From Nocardioides sp. JS614 (GTDB lineage: Bacteria; Actinomycetota; Actinomycetes; Propionibacteriales; Nocardioidaceae), in assembly GCF_000015265.1 (NCBI RefSeq), contig NC_008699.1, positions 1,736,001 through 1,800,000 of the forward strand: a stretch of DNA of 64,000 bases, written 5' to 3'. The notes beneath the pieces were generated by a model. That model was not told the DNA's origin and ran no database searches. It saw nothing but the letters and a program-made list of their open reading frames with translations. The translations under genes and the position numbers were made by a program. Below are positions 28,517 to 36,641 of the stretch, one piece after another; the first letter of the stretch is position 1, and each line of letters begins with the position of its first letter.

Positions 28517-29311
28517 TCAGCCGCGTCGGGCGCGGACCGGACCCGGGCCGTGGGCGGCCCCGGCGATCGCCGCGAGCGCGGCCCGGTCGGTGAGAGAGGT
28601 CCAGCGTCGCCCGGTCTCGATCAGGCCGGCGCGGCGCCACTTGCTCAGCGTCCGGCTCACCGACTCGGTGGTGGTGCCGGTCATGGACGCGAGGTCCTCG
28701 CGGGTCAGCGGCAGCTGCAGGAGCACGCCGCCGTCCCGCGGCTCGCCCAGCTGGTCGGCGAGGACGAGCAGGGACGAGGCGACCCGCTGCTCGACGGTGC
28801 CGCCGGAGAGCCGCCGGACGGTCTGCTGGGCCTCCTCGAGCCGGTGCGACACCTCGTCCAGGACGGCCAGGGCGACGGCCGGGTGCCGGTTCATCACCCG
28901 GCGGAGGTCGGCGGCCGAGATCCGCAGCACGCAGCTGACGGTCAGGGCCATCGCGGTGTCGGGGTACGTCGAGTGGCCGAGCGCGGCGACCGAGCCGAAC
29001 GTCGCCCCGGGGGTGATCACCTCGACCAGCACGTCGGAGTCGTCCAGCGCGGGCCGCAGCACCTTGACCCGGCCCGACGCCAGCAGGAACAGGTGCTCCG
29101 CGGAGCCGCCCGCGTGGTAGATGGCCTCGCCCTCGGTGTAGCCGCGGACCTTGGCCGCCTCGTCGAGCGCGATGATCTCCTCGCGGCTCAGGCCGGCGAA
29201 GTACGGCGCGTGGGACAACACGTCGAGCCGCAACGGACGCGGGCAGGTGTGCGGGGCCGTGCAGGTGCTCGCCAGCGGAGTGCTGCGACGCTCACGGGCC
29301 ACGACGTCCAC
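28517..29311 (-). CDS. Crp/Fnr-family transcriptional regulator
   Basis: A 264-residue regulator with an N-terminal cyclic-nucleotide-type sensor (GYTEGEAIYHAGGSAEHLFLLASGRVKVL, then TPGATFGSVAALGHSTYPD) and a C-terminal helix-turn-helix (LTREDLASMTGTTTESVSRTLSKWRRAGLI). Cys17 and Cys23 lie ahead of the sensor domain; the classical FNR cluster of four Cys is not complete. Start uncertain: GTG 29311 or GTG 29302, both after purine-rich sequence. It is divergent from a cupin gene across 115 nt and probably controls it. Ligand unknown. Confidence 0.83.
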   Translation of the reverse strand: MDVVARERRSTPLASTCTAPHTCPRPLRLDVLSHAPYFAGLSREEIIALDEAAKVRGYTEGEAIYHAGGSAEHLFLLASGRVKVLRPALDDSDVLVEVITPGATFGSVAALGHSTYPDTAMALTVSCVLRISAADLRRVMNRHPAVALAVLDEVSHRLEEAQQTVRRLSGGTVEQRVASSLLVLADQLGEPRDGGVLLQLPLTREDLASMTGTTTESVSRTLSKWRRAGLIETGRRWTSLTDRAALAAIAGAAHGPGPVRARRG

Positions 29312-29348
29312 CTTCTTCCAGCGCTATGGTCCCCTCATCAGGGACAAC

Positions 29349-29377
29349 GTGCGGGTGTGCGGAGTTCGTTCCCGCAC
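29349..29377. promoter_or_regulatory. 7-bp inverted repeat upstream of the cupin gene
   Basis: GTGCGGG (29349-29355) and CCCGCAC (29371-29377) flank a 15-nt loop in the interval between the Crp/Fnr and cupin genes. It could be a leader hairpin or an operator. Weak evidence. Confidence 0.3.
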
Positions 29378-29426
29378 CGACGTGCAGCCCGGCCCTCCCG
29401 AGGGTCGATCGACGAGAGGCGCCACC

Positions 29427-29759
29427 GTGCAGAAGACCACCCTGCTCGCGCTCGCCCGCCACCAGCTGGAGATCGCCCTGGACGCCCCGAGCGGGCGCAG
29501 TGCGCACACCGTGTACGGCGGCCACGAGCACGTGCTGCGCCAGACCCTGGTGGCGCTGCGCGCGGGGTCGGTGCTGCAGGAGCACGAGAACCCGGGCGAG
29601 GCCACGCTGCACGTGCTGCAGGGTCGGGTGACGCTCAGCGCCGGCGAGGCCGCGTGGAACGGCCTCGCCGGCGATCTGATCATCATCCCGGACTCCCGGC
29701 ACTCGGTGGAGGCCGTGGAGGACTCCGTCGTGCTGCTGACGGTGGCCAAGCAGCGCTGA
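29427..29759 (+). CDS. Small cupin-domain protein
   Basis: A 110-residue single cupin. The two beta-barrel motifs are EHENPGEATLHVLQGRVTL and GDLIIIPDSRHSVEAVEDSVVLL; the metal-binding His residues are partly kept (H in QEHEN and in SRHSV). GTG 29427 lies 7 nt after GAGAGG. Such cupins bind small ligands or metals and often act with Crp/Fnr regulators under redox or nitrogen stress, which fits its divergent neighbour. No enzyme activity can be assigned. Confidence 0.8.
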   Translation: MQKTTLLALARHQLEIALDAPSGRSAHTVYGGHEHVLRQTLVALRAGSVLQEHENPGEATLHVLQGRVTLSAGEAAWNGLAGDLIIIPDSRHSVEAVEDSVVLLTVAKQR

Positions 29760-29773
29760 CCGGACGGTCACGC

Positions 29774-31744
29774 TCACGCCGCCTGGGGGACGGAGCGGTC
29801 GGCCGGCGGCCGGATCCTCGCGGAGGCGCCCGGGTCGTCGGACCGGTACTTGCGCGCTCGCAGCAGCCGCATCGCATTGACGATCACGACGAGCACCGAG
29901 ACCTCGTGGACGAGCATCCCGATGGCCATGGTCACGCCGCCGAGGAGCACCCCGAGGAGCAGGAACGCGACCGTCGTGACGGCGATGGTGATGTTCTGCC
30001 GCATGTTCGCCACGGTCCGACGGGCCAGCGAGATCGCCTCGGGCAGCCGCAGCAGGTTGTCACCCATCAGCGCGATGTCCGCCGTCTCGACGGCCACAGC
30101 GGACCCGGCCGCCCCCATGGCGACGCCGATGTCGGCGGTCGCGAGTGCCGGCGCGTCGTTCACGCCGTCGCCGACCATCGCGACGGTGTGTCCCTCGCGC
30201 TGCAGCTCGAGGATGGCCTCGAGCTTGTCCTCGGGCAGCAGGCCGGCGCGCACCTCGTCGACGCCGGTCGCGGTACCGACCGCCTCGGCCACGAGCCGGG
30301 CGTCACCGGTGAGCATGACGACCTTCCTGACGCCGGCCGCGTGCAGCTCGGCGACCATCCTGGCCGCGTCGCGGCGGATCTCGTCGGCGACGGCGACGAC
30401 GCCGACCACCCGGTCGTCGACCGCCACGATCATCGGGGTGCGTCCCGCCTGGGAGAGCTCCTCGGCGGTCCGTGCCGCGGCCTCCGTGTCGGCGATCCCG
30501 AACTGCTCGAGGAGGGCGAGGTTGCCGATCAGGATGCGATGTCCCTCTGCGGTGGCGGTGATGCCCTTGCCGGGGAACGGCTCCGTGTGCTCCGGCAGGC
30601 CCTGGACGCCCAGGCCGTCCGCGGTCGCGGCGTCGAGGATGGTCCGCGCCAGCGGGTGCTCGGAGCCGGCCTCGCCGCGAGCGGCCCAGGTGAGCACCTG
30701 AGCCCGGTCGAGGCCCGGGTCGAGCACGACCACGTCGGTCAGCTGCGGCCGGCCGCGGGTCAGGGTGCCGGTCTTGTCGACCGCGACCGCGCTGATCCGC
30801 GCGGAGGTCTCGAGGTACTCCCCGCCCTTGATCAGGATGCCGTCCTTGGCGGCCCGTCCGATCCCGGCGACGATCGAGACCGGGATCGAGATCACCAGGG
30901 CACCGGGGCAGCCGATGACCAGGAGGGTCAGGCCGAGCACGATGTCGCCGCTGATCACGCCGGCCACGAGGGCCAGGACCATGATCGCGGGCGTGTACCA
31001 GGCCGAGAACCGGTCCATGAACAGCTGCGTCTCGGCCTTGGCGTCCTGGGCCTCCTCGACCCGGTGGATGATCCGCGCCAGCGTGGTGTCGCTGCCGACC
31101 CCGGTCGCCCGGACCCGCAGGAACCCGCCGCGCGAGACCGTGCCGGCGAAGACCTGGTCGCCCGCGCTCTTCTCGACCGGGATGGACTCCCCGGTGATGG
31201 AGGCCTCGTCCAGGGCGCCGGTGCCGCCGATCACGACGCCGTCGACCGGAACCTTGGCGCCGTTCTTCACCAGCACGGTCTCGCCGGTCCCGACCTGGCC
31301 GGCGGGGACCTCGACCTGGACCCCGTCGCGCAGGACGACGGCGCCGTCCGGGGCGACGGCCACGAGGGCGGCCAGCGCGGACCGGGTCTTGTTCAAGGTG
31401 GCGGTCTCCAGTGCGTGACCGACCGCGAACAGGAAGGTGACCGCGGCCGCCTCCCAGAACTCGCCGATGGCGATGGCGCCGATCGAGGCGACCGCGACGA
31501 GGAGGTCGATGCCGATGACCGACGCCCGGAGCGCGTTGACGGCCTTCACCGCGATCGGGGCGCCGGCGACCACGGCCGCGGCGACCATCGCCACGTCGCC
31601 CGGGAGCGACGAGACGAGCAGCCGGTCCGCCAGCAGCGCCAGGACGATCAGGACACCGGACACGGTCGGGACGGTCCACCGTCCCGACCGCACGGCCGAC
31701 AGGTGATCGGCCACGTGTCTGAGGTGCTCTCGGTGGTTCGGCAT
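29774..31744 (-). CDS. P1B-type heavy-metal translocating ATPase with CPG motif
   Basis: A 656-residue metal-exporting P-type ATPase with about eight membrane helices. Seen: TGES phosphatase loop (residues 184-187), the membrane metal-site motif C279-P280-G281 in VIGCPGALVISIP, the phosphorylation site D323-KTGTLT and MVGDGVNDAPAL. The third motif residue is Gly rather than the common Cys, His or second polar residue. The final helices carry MLVHEVSVLVVIVNA. It has no built-in HMA domain; that is supplied by the preceding 77-aa gene, whose stop overlaps this ATG (TGATG). Metal specificity is uncertain: Cd/Zn/Pb-like by overall sequence. Confidence 0.9.
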   Translation of the reverse strand: MPNHREHLRHVADHLSAVRSGRWTVPTVSGVLIVLALLADRLLVSSLPGDVAMVAAAVVAGAPIAVKAVNALRASVIGIDLLVAVASIGAIAIGEFWEAAAVTFLFAVGHALETATLNKTRSALAALVAVAPDGAVVLRDGVQVEVPAGQVGTGETVLVKNGAKVPVDGVVIGGTGALDEASITGESIPVEKSAGDQVFAGTVSRGGFLRVRATGVGSDTTLARIIHRVEEAQDAKAETQLFMDRFSAWYTPAIMVLALVAGVISGDIVLGLTLLVIGCPGALVISIPVSIVAGIGRAAKDGILIKGGEYLETSARISAVAVDKTGTLTRGRPQLTDVVVLDPGLDRAQVLTWAARGEAGSEHPLARTILDAATADGLGVQGLPEHTEPFPGKGITATAEGHRILIGNLALLEQFGIADTEAAARTAEELSQAGRTPMIVAVDDRVVGVVAVADEIRRDAARMVAELHAAGVRKVVMLTGDARLVAEAVGTATGVDEVRAGLLPEDKLEAILELQREGHTVAMVGDGVNDAPALATADIGVAMGAAGSAVAVETADIALMGDNLLRLPEAISLARRTVANMRQNITIAVTTVAFLLLGVLLGGVTMAIGMLVHEVSVLVVIVNAMRLLRARKYRSDDPGASARIRPPADRSVPQAA

Positions 31745-31977
31745 CAGAACGTCACCGGGGCTGCGACGTAGCCGGCCTTCGCGACCGCGGCGACCAGGTC
31801 GTCGACCGGGACGGACGGGGCGTGGTCGATCTCGATGCGAGCGGAGGCGAAGTGGACCTTGACCCGCGCGACCCCGTCGATCTGGCCGACGCGCTTCTCG
31901 ATCTTGGCGACGCACGACGGGCAGGAGAAGCCCTCGGCGCGGAGGACGGTGCGGGTGACGGCGCTGGTGGTGCTCAT
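31744..31977 (-). CDS. HMA-domain heavy-metal chaperone
   Basis: A 77-residue ferredoxin-fold heavy-metal-associated domain with the metal-binding pair in EGFSCPSCVAKIEKRVG (C-x-x-C near residue 18) and the following GVARVKVHFASARIEID. ATG 31977 has AAGGG upstream at proper spacing; the ATG at 31986 is too close to it. It overlaps the ATPase gene by 1 nt, so the two are coupled and the chaperone probably delivers the metal to the pump. The leader upstream holds three hairpins (32097-32186). Confidence 0.87.
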   Translation of the reverse strand: MSTTSAVTRTVLRAEGFSCPSCVAKIEKRVGQIDGVARVKVHFASARIEIDHAPSVPVDDLVAAVAKAGYVAAPVTF

Positions 31978-32096
31978 GGTTCTCATCCCTTCATCTGGCT
32001 TGCCGAGTGATGTCAGGGACGGTATTTCGCGCGCACCGGCCCAACCATGACGCCGGTCAAGGAACCGCAGATCCGGCCCCGGCGGCGCCGCGAGGG

Positions 32097-32124
32097 CGGT
32101 TTCCCCGGTGAACCGGGGAAACCG
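32097..32124. repeat. Hairpin 1 of triple-palindrome element (13-bp arms)
   Basis: CGGTTTCCCCGGT (32097-32109) pairs perfectly with ACCGGGGAAACCG (32112-32124) around a GA loop. The 22-nt stretch 32103-32124 is repeated exactly at 32165-32186. Confidence 0.85.
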
Positions 32125-32159
32125 GAACTGTTGCCCCGAAACTTCGGGCCAACAGTTCC
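32124..32159. repeat. Hairpin 2 of triple-palindrome element (10+6-bp arms)
   Basis: GGAACTGTTG (32124-32133) pairs with CAACAGTTCC (32150-32159). After a single C/C mismatch, CCCGAA (32135-32140) pairs with TTCGGG (32143-32148), leaving a 2-nt AC loop. It sits exactly between the two copies of hairpin 1. Confidence 0.85.
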
Positions 32160-32163
32160 AACA

Positions 32164-32186
32164 TCCCCGGTGAACCGGGGAAACCG
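32164..32186. repeat. Hairpin 3 of triple-palindrome element (direct copy of hairpin 1)
   Basis: TCCCCGGT (32164-32171) pairs with ACCGGGGA (32174-32181). Bases 32165-32186 repeat 32103-32124 exactly, so the first and third hairpins are a duplicated unit flanking hairpin 2. The region lies between the TetR stop (32207) and the HMA gene start (31977), both on the reverse strand. Confidence 0.8.
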
Positions 32187-32206
32187 ACGAGTCCCGGTAG
32201 TGCCGG

Positions 32207-32776
32207 TCAGGTCCCGAAGCCGTCGAGGAACGTGGTCGCCACGAGCTCACCGGCGTCGTCGGCGTCGACCAGGCCCATGGCCGCCGCCCGGACGGTGGTC
32301 ATCAGCAGGCCCGCGAGGGCCAGCCCGAGCCAGGGGGTGCTCGCCGCCGGGGAGATCTCGCCGGCCTTCTGGCCGCGCTCGAGCAGGGCCACCAGGGGCG
32401 CCAGGGTCCGGGTGCGGGCCGCGAGGAACCCCGGGTCGGTGTCGGAGCCCTCGGTGAGCAGGATCCGGAACCGCATGCCGAGCGGTACCAGCGCGGCGGC
32501 CGCGCGTCGGAGGCCCTCGCGGGTGTCGCAGTCCGGCAGGCCGGCGCCGTCGAGCGCGGCCGCCGCCCGCTCGAGCGCCTCCGTCTGGATCGCACCCAGC
32601 AGCGCATCGCGGTTCTCGAAGTGCCGGTACAGCGTGGCCCGGGCCAGCCCCGCCCGGTTGGCGACCTCGGTCAACGACGCCTCCGGTGAGGCCGCCAGCA
32701 CGTCTGCGGCGGCGTCGAGCAGTGCTGCTCGGTTGCGGAGCGCGTCCGCGCGGGGGTGTTCGTCCTGGCCGGCCAC
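32207..32776 (-). CDS. TetR-family transcriptional regulator
   Basis: A 189-residue repressor. The N-terminal helix-turn-helix is LLDAAADVLAASPEASLTEVANRAGLARATLYRHFENRDALL in consecutive segments. The C-terminal ligand domain is helical (GMRFRILLTEGSDTDPGFLAART, WLGLALAGLLMTTVRAAAMG). GTG 32776 lies 6 nt after TAGCCT, so its mRNA is probably leaderless. It is divergent from the ABC exporter operon, with a palindrome in between, so it most likely represses that exporter. Control of the downstream HMA/ATPase genes is less likely because hairpins intervene. Confidence 0.88.
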   Translation of the reverse strand: MAGQDEHPRADALRNRAALLDAAADVLAASPEASLTEVANRAGLARATLYRHFENRDALLGAIQTEALERAAAALDGAGLPDCDTREGLRRAAAALVPLGMRFRILLTEGSDTDPGFLAARTRTLAPLVALLERGQKAGEISPAASTPWLGLALAGLLMTTVRAAAMGLVDADDAGELVATTFLDGFGT

Positions 32777-32782
32777 GATCGC

Positions 32783-32788
32783 AGGCTA
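32783..32788 (-). promoter_or_regulatory. -10 box of the TetR gene (leaderless)
   Basis: On the reverse strand TAGCCT ends 6 nt before GTG 32776, with no ribosome site between. Confidence 0.5.
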
Positions 32789-32796
32789 GCGGCCAC

Positions 32797-32811
32797 CACG
32801 AGCGACTCGTG
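32797..32811. promoter_or_regulatory. 15-bp palindrome, candidate TetR operator
   Basis: CACGAG (32797-32802) and CTCGTG (32806-32811) are perfect arms separated by CGA. The site lies between the divergent TetR and ABC-exporter starts, just upstream of the TetR -10 box. Confidence 0.5.
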
Positions 32812-32866
32812 CCGGACAGGGCCTTGTGCTCTGGCGGTGTCGGCCGTGGAGCGGGAGTGTGGAGCC

Positions 32867-33817
32867 ATGGGTGAGGCGTTCGCCGCCATCGAGCGCACCT
32901 GTGCGGACCCGGCCGTGACGGCGGCCGGGCTGGTCAAGGACTTCGGCACGACGCGGGCCCTCGACCACCTGGAGCTGACCGTGCGCACGGGGGAGGTGCA
33001 CGGCTTCCTCGGTCCCAACGGTGCGGGCAAGACCACGACGATCCGGGTCCTCCTCGGCCTGCTGCGTGCCTCGGGGGGCCGGGTCAGTCTTCTCGGTGGG
33101 GATCCGTGGCGCGAGGCCGCGGCGCTGCACCGCCGGCTCGCGTACGTGCCCGGAGAGGTGAACCTCTGGCCGAACCTGACCGGTGGCGAGGTCATCGACC
33201 TGCTCGGCGCACTGCGCGGTGGCCTGGACCCGGCGCGCCGTGGGCAGCTGCTGGAGCAGTTCGAGCTGGACCCGACCAAGCAGGTCCGGTCCTACTCGAA
33301 GGGCAACCGCCAGAAGGTCGCGCTGGTGGCGGCGTTCGCCTCCGACGTCGAGCTCTACCTCCTCGACGAGCCGACCTCGGGCCTGGACCCGCTGATGGAG
33401 ACGGTCTTCCAGGACGTCGTGCGCGGGGTGCGGGAGCGCGGCCGCACGGTGCTGCTCTCGAGCCACATCCTCTCCGAGGTGGAGGCGCTCTGCGACCGGG
33501 TCACGATCATCCGGAACGGCCGGGCGGCCGAGTCGGGCACCTTCGCCGAGCTCCGGCACCTGACCCGCACCACGGTCGTCGCCGAGACCGCGCGACCGGC
33601 GACCGGGCTGGCCGGGCTGGTCGCCGTGCACGACCCGACGGTCGAGGGCAACACCGTCCGGTTCAGCGTCGACGCCGGAGACCTCAACGGCGTGCTCGAG
33701 CGGCTCGTGGCGTACGACGTCCGGTCGCTCACCAGCACCCCGCCCACGCTGGAGGAGCTGTTCCTCCGCCACTACGGCGACCGCCTCGATCGGCCGACCG
33801 CCGTCGGGAGCCGGTGA
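32867..33817 (+). CDS. ABC exporter ATP-binding protein
   Basis: A 316-residue ATPase subunit. Walker A is GPNGAGKTTTIRVLLGLL, the signature is SYSKGNRQKVALVAAF, Walker B is LYLLDEPTSGLDPL and the H-loop is LLSSHILSEVEAL. The C-terminal 80 residues are the extension common in drug/peptide-type exporters. ATG 32867 has GGGAG/GGAG upstream; the frame is open further 5' but runs into the TetR promoter region. GTGA overlap with the permease gene shows coupling. Probably TetR-controlled. Confidence 0.9.
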   Translation: MGEAFAAIERTCADPAVTAAGLVKDFGTTRALDHLELTVRTGEVHGFLGPNGAGKTTTIRVLLGLLRASGGRVSLLGGDPWREAAALHRRLAYVPGEVNLWPNLTGGEVIDLLGALRGGLDPARRGQLLEQFELDPTKQVRSYSKGNRQKVALVAAFASDVELYLLDEPTSGLDPLMETVFQDVVRGVRERGRTVLLSSHILSEVEALCDRVTIIRNGRAAESGTFAELRHLTRTTVVAETARPATGLAGLVAVHDPTVEGNTVRFSVDAGDLNGVLERLVAYDVRSLTSTPPTLEELFLRHYGDRLDRPTAVGSR

Positions 33818-35460
33818 GCACCGTGTCCGCCCCTGCGCCGGTCGACCTGGCCGGCACCCGGCGCCTGGTCCGCCTGGCCGTGCGTCGCGACCGGTACACG
33901 ATCCCCGCCTGGTGGGCGGGGCTGGGCCTGTTCGTGGCGGCGACGACCGCGATGTTCACCGAGGATCTGGCCCGCCAGGAGGACCTGCTGACCGAGACCG
34001 AGCTGGTGGCGACCAACGCAGGCATGCGTCTGATCGGGCTCACCTCCGGACCGAGCGTCGGCGGTTACCTGCTGCACCGCGAGTTCGTGACGCTCGCCGT
34101 GCTCGCCGCGGTGATGAGCACCTTCGCCGTGATCCGGCACACCCGCCAGAACGAGGAGCTGGGCCGGGCCGAGATGCTCGGCTCGACCGTCGTCGGACGG
34201 CAGGCTGGCCTGGCGGCCGGCGTCCTGGTCGCCCTGGCTGCCGACCTCGGCCTCGCGCTGGTGCTCGGCGCCGCCATCGCGGTCAACGGGCTGTCGGTCG
34301 AGGGGGCGTTCCTGGCCGGTGCCTCCGTCGCCGCGGTCGGCATCGTCTGGGTCGGCCTCGCCGCGGTGACCTGCCAGCTCTCCGCGACGACCCGCGGAGC
34401 CGCCGGGATCGCGATGGGCGCGCTCGGGGTCGCGTTCGTGCTCAGCGGCGTCGGCAACATGATCGGGACCGTCGACGAGGCCGGGCTCCGGGTGGCCAGC
34501 GCCTGGCCGGCGTGGCTCTCGCCCATCGGGTGGGGCCAGCAGACCCGGCCGTTCGCCGACGCCCTCTGGTGGCCGCTGCTGCTGGCCCTGGCGTTCGCCG
34601 GCCTGCTGCTCGTGGTCGCCGTCGCGCTCGGCTCGCGCCGCGACGTCGGGCGCGGCCTCTGGGCGCAGCGCAGGGGCCCCGGGCACGCCCGGCGGACCCT
34701 GCTGAGCCCCACCGGACTGGTCTGGCGGCTGCAGCGTGGGGTGTTCCTGGCATGGGGTGTGGCCCTCACCGTCTTCGGGCTGATCTTCGGGAGCCTCACC
34801 GAACAGATCCAGGGGCTGGAGGGGGACGCCAAGGAGTGGTGGACGGAGATGGGTGGCACCGCCGAGGTGGTCGCGGCCTACCAGGTGTCGATGATCCAGA
34901 TGGCCGGCATGTTCGTGGCCATGTACGCGGTCCAGGCGCTGTTGCGGATGCGGGTCGACGAGCTCGGCGGCACGCTCGAGCCGCTGCTGGCCGCCGGCGT
35001 CACCCGGATCCGCTGGTGGTGGGCCCACCTCGTCACCGTGGTGGGCGGGTCGGCGGCGCTGATGGTGGGGTTCGCCGCCGGCATGGGGCTGGCGACCGGC
35101 CAGGTCGTCGGGGACACCGGCGTCCAGGTGCGCGACCTCCTGTGGGCCGGCCTGGTCCAGCTCCCGGGCGTGGTGGTCGTCGCCGCGGCGGTGGTCGCGA
35201 TCGTCTGCCTGGTCCCGCGCTGGTCGGTCCCGGCCAGCTGGGCGCTGCTGCTCGCGGCCCTCGTGGCCGGGCCGATGTTCGGGCCGGGGCTGAAGCTGCC
35301 GACGTGGGTGCAGGACCTCTCGCCGTTCACCCACAGCCCGCAGGCACCCGCCGTGCCGGTCGACGCCGTACCGCTGCTCGCTCTCGGCGGTGCCGCCGTC
35401 GCCCTCGCGGGCGCCGCCCTGCTCGTCCTGCGACGCCGCGACCTGGCCCTGCCGGCGTGA
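33814..35460 (+). CDS. ABC exporter permease (multi-spanning, antibiotic-exporter type)
   Basis: A 548-residue membrane protein with about twelve hydrophobic segments in two similar halves (for example GLGLFVAATTAMFTED, LAAVMSTFAVIRHTRQNEEL, ALAFAGLLLVVAVALGSR; second half VALTVFGLIFGSLTEQIQG). Size and the HTRQNEELGRAEMLGSTVVGR segment are typical of actinobacterial permeases often called polyketide-antibiotic exporters. GTG 33814 overlaps the ATPase stop by 4 nt. The two form one exporter; the substrate is unknown. An inverted repeat (35461-35505) follows directly. Confidence 0.85.
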   Translation: MSTVSAPAPVDLAGTRRLVRLAVRRDRYTIPAWWAGLGLFVAATTAMFTEDLARQEDLLTETELVATNAGMRLIGLTSGPSVGGYLLHREFVTLAVLAAVMSTFAVIRHTRQNEELGRAEMLGSTVVGRQAGLAAGVLVALAADLGLALVLGAAIAVNGLSVEGAFLAGASVAAVGIVWVGLAAVTCQLSATTRGAAGIAMGALGVAFVLSGVGNMIGTVDEAGLRVASAWPAWLSPIGWGQQTRPFADALWWPLLLALAFAGLLLVVAVALGSRRDVGRGLWAQRRGPGHARRTLLSPTGLVWRLQRGVFLAWGVALTVFGLIFGSLTEQIQGLEGDAKEWWTEMGGTAEVVAAYQVSMIQMAGMFVAMYAVQALLRMRVDELGGTLEPLLAAGVTRIRWWWAHLVTVVGGSAALMVGFAAGMGLATGQVVGDTGVQVRDLLWAGLVQLPGVVVVAAAVVAIVCLVPRWSVPASWALLLAALVAGPMFGPGLKLPTWVQDLSPFTHSPQAPAVPVDAVPLLALGGAAVALAGAALLVLRRRDLALPA

Positions 35461-35505
35461 CCCGAGGCGGCCAAAGGTCCCGAAGGTGCAGCCGTTCGCC
35501 TCGGG
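35461..35505 (+). terminator. 9-bp inverted repeat after the ABC permease
   Basis: CCCGAGGCG (35461-35469) pairs with CGCCTCGGG (35497-35505) across a 27-nt loop that starts right after the permease stop. It is a candidate terminator before the reductase gene; the long loop makes it weaker than a classical one. Confidence 0.45.
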
Positions 35506-35525
35506 CGCCCGCCCACCGCTGAAGC

Positions 35526-35531
35526 TACCGT
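35526..35531 (+). promoter_or_regulatory. -10 box of the SDR reductase gene (leaderless)
   Basis: TACCGT ends 7 nt before GTG 35539, with no ribosome site between. This suggests that the wax-ester-like operon has its own leaderless promoter. Confidence 0.5.
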
Positions 35532-35538
35532 CCGGTAC

Positions 35539-36630
35539 GTGACGGCTCTGCTGATGACCGGGTTCCCCGGCTTCCTCGGATCGGCCCTGCTCGGGCGCCT
35601 GCTGGCCCGGCGGGAGGGGGTCCGGGCGATCTGCCTGGTCCAGCCCCGGCACCTTGCGGAGGCGCGCACCAGGCTCGCCAGGATCGAGGCCGACCAGCCC
35701 CACGTCGCCGGCCGCGTCGAGCTGGTCGAGGGCGACCTCACCGCGCCGGGCCTCGACGTCGCACCCGCCGCGCACGCCGGTCTGGCCGAGGTCACCGAGG
35801 TGTGGCACCTGGCCGCCGTCTACGACCTCACGGTGCCGGAGGCGGTCGCCCGACGGGTCAACGTCGAGGGCACCGAACGGATCCTCGAGTTCTGCCGCAC
35901 CCGCGCGCGCCTCGACCGGCTGCAGTACGTCAGCACCTGCTACGTCAGCGGCCGTCACCCCGGCCGCTTCTCCGAGGACGACCTCGACACCGGGCAGGAG
36001 TTCCGCAACCACTACGAGTCCACGAAGTTCGAGGCCGAGCTCCTCGTCCGCCGGGCGATGGCCGACGGTCTGCCGGCCACGGTCTACCGGCCCGGCATCG
36101 TCGTCGGTGACTCGCGCACCGGGGCGACGCAGAAGTACGACGGCCCCTACTTCCTCGCGACCTTCCTGCGGCGGCAGCCACGGTGGGCCGCGGTGGTGCC
36201 CGCGGTCGGGGACGCCGACAGCGTGCGGTTCTGCCTGGTGCCGCGAGACTTCGTCATCGACGCCATGGACGCGCTCTCGGTGCTCGACCGCTCGGTGGGT
36301 CGCACCTATGCGCTGACCGACCCGCACCCGCCGACGGTCCGCGAGCTGGTGACCACGTTCGCGCGCCACCTGGGACGCCGGGTCGTGTGGCTGCGGCTGC
36401 CGCTCGGCCCGACCCGCGCCCTGGTGGGGCTCCCCGGAGTCGAGCGCCTGCTCGGCATCCCCGCCGAGTCGCTGGACTACTTCGCGTCGCCGACGAGCTA
36501 CGACACCTCGCACACCTCCGCGAACCTCGAGGGGACCGGTGTGGTGTGCCCGTCCTTCGACTCCTACGCGGGCCGGCTCCTCGACTACATGGTCGAGCAC
36601 CCGGAGATCAACGCCGCGGCGATGGTCTGA
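35539..36630 (+). CDS. NAD-dependent extended SDR, thioester/fatty-acyl reductase family
   Basis: A 363-residue extended short-chain dehydrogenase of the NAD_binding_4 (male sterility/thioester reductase) type. Cofactor motif MTGFPGFLGSALLGRLL at the N terminus, DLTAPGL and VWHLAAVYDL strands, YVSTCYVSG, and the catalytic pair in HYESTKFEAELL (Y-x-x-x-K). It then has VYRPGIVVGDSRTG. The family reduces acyl-thioesters or aldehydes. With an AAR-like acyl reductase and a WS/DGAT just downstream, a fatty aldehyde/alcohol-forming role is likely. Substrate is inferred from context. Confidence 0.82.
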   Translation: MTALLMTGFPGFLGSALLGRLLARREGVRAICLVQPRHLAEARTRLARIEADQPHVAGRVELVEGDLTAPGLDVAPAAHAGLAEVTEVWHLAAVYDLTVPEAVARRVNVEGTERILEFCRTRARLDRLQYVSTCYVSGRHPGRFSEDDLDTGQEFRNHYESTKFEAELLVRRAMADGLPATVYRPGIVVGDSRTGATQKYDGPYFLATFLRRQPRWAAVVPAVGDADSVRFCLVPRDFVIDAMDALSVLDRSVGRTYALTDPHPPTVRELVTTFARHLGRRVVWLRLPLGPTRALVGLPGVERLLGIPAESLDYFASPTSYDTSHTSANLEGTGVVCPSFDSYAGRLLDYMVEHPEINAAAMV

Positions 36631-36641
36631 GGGTGAGCGCG

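Noticed and set aside
28505..31771. 1088-codon forward frame
   Set aside because: It covers the Crp/Fnr, cupin and P-type ATPase genes in the wrong frame or strand and is a GC artefact with repetitive Gly/Arg/Asp content.
32207..32776. TetR as regulator of the HMA/P-type ATPase genes
   Set aside because: Although it is upstream on the same strand, the triple hairpin separates them, and the palindrome and divergent layout fit control of the ABC exporter better.
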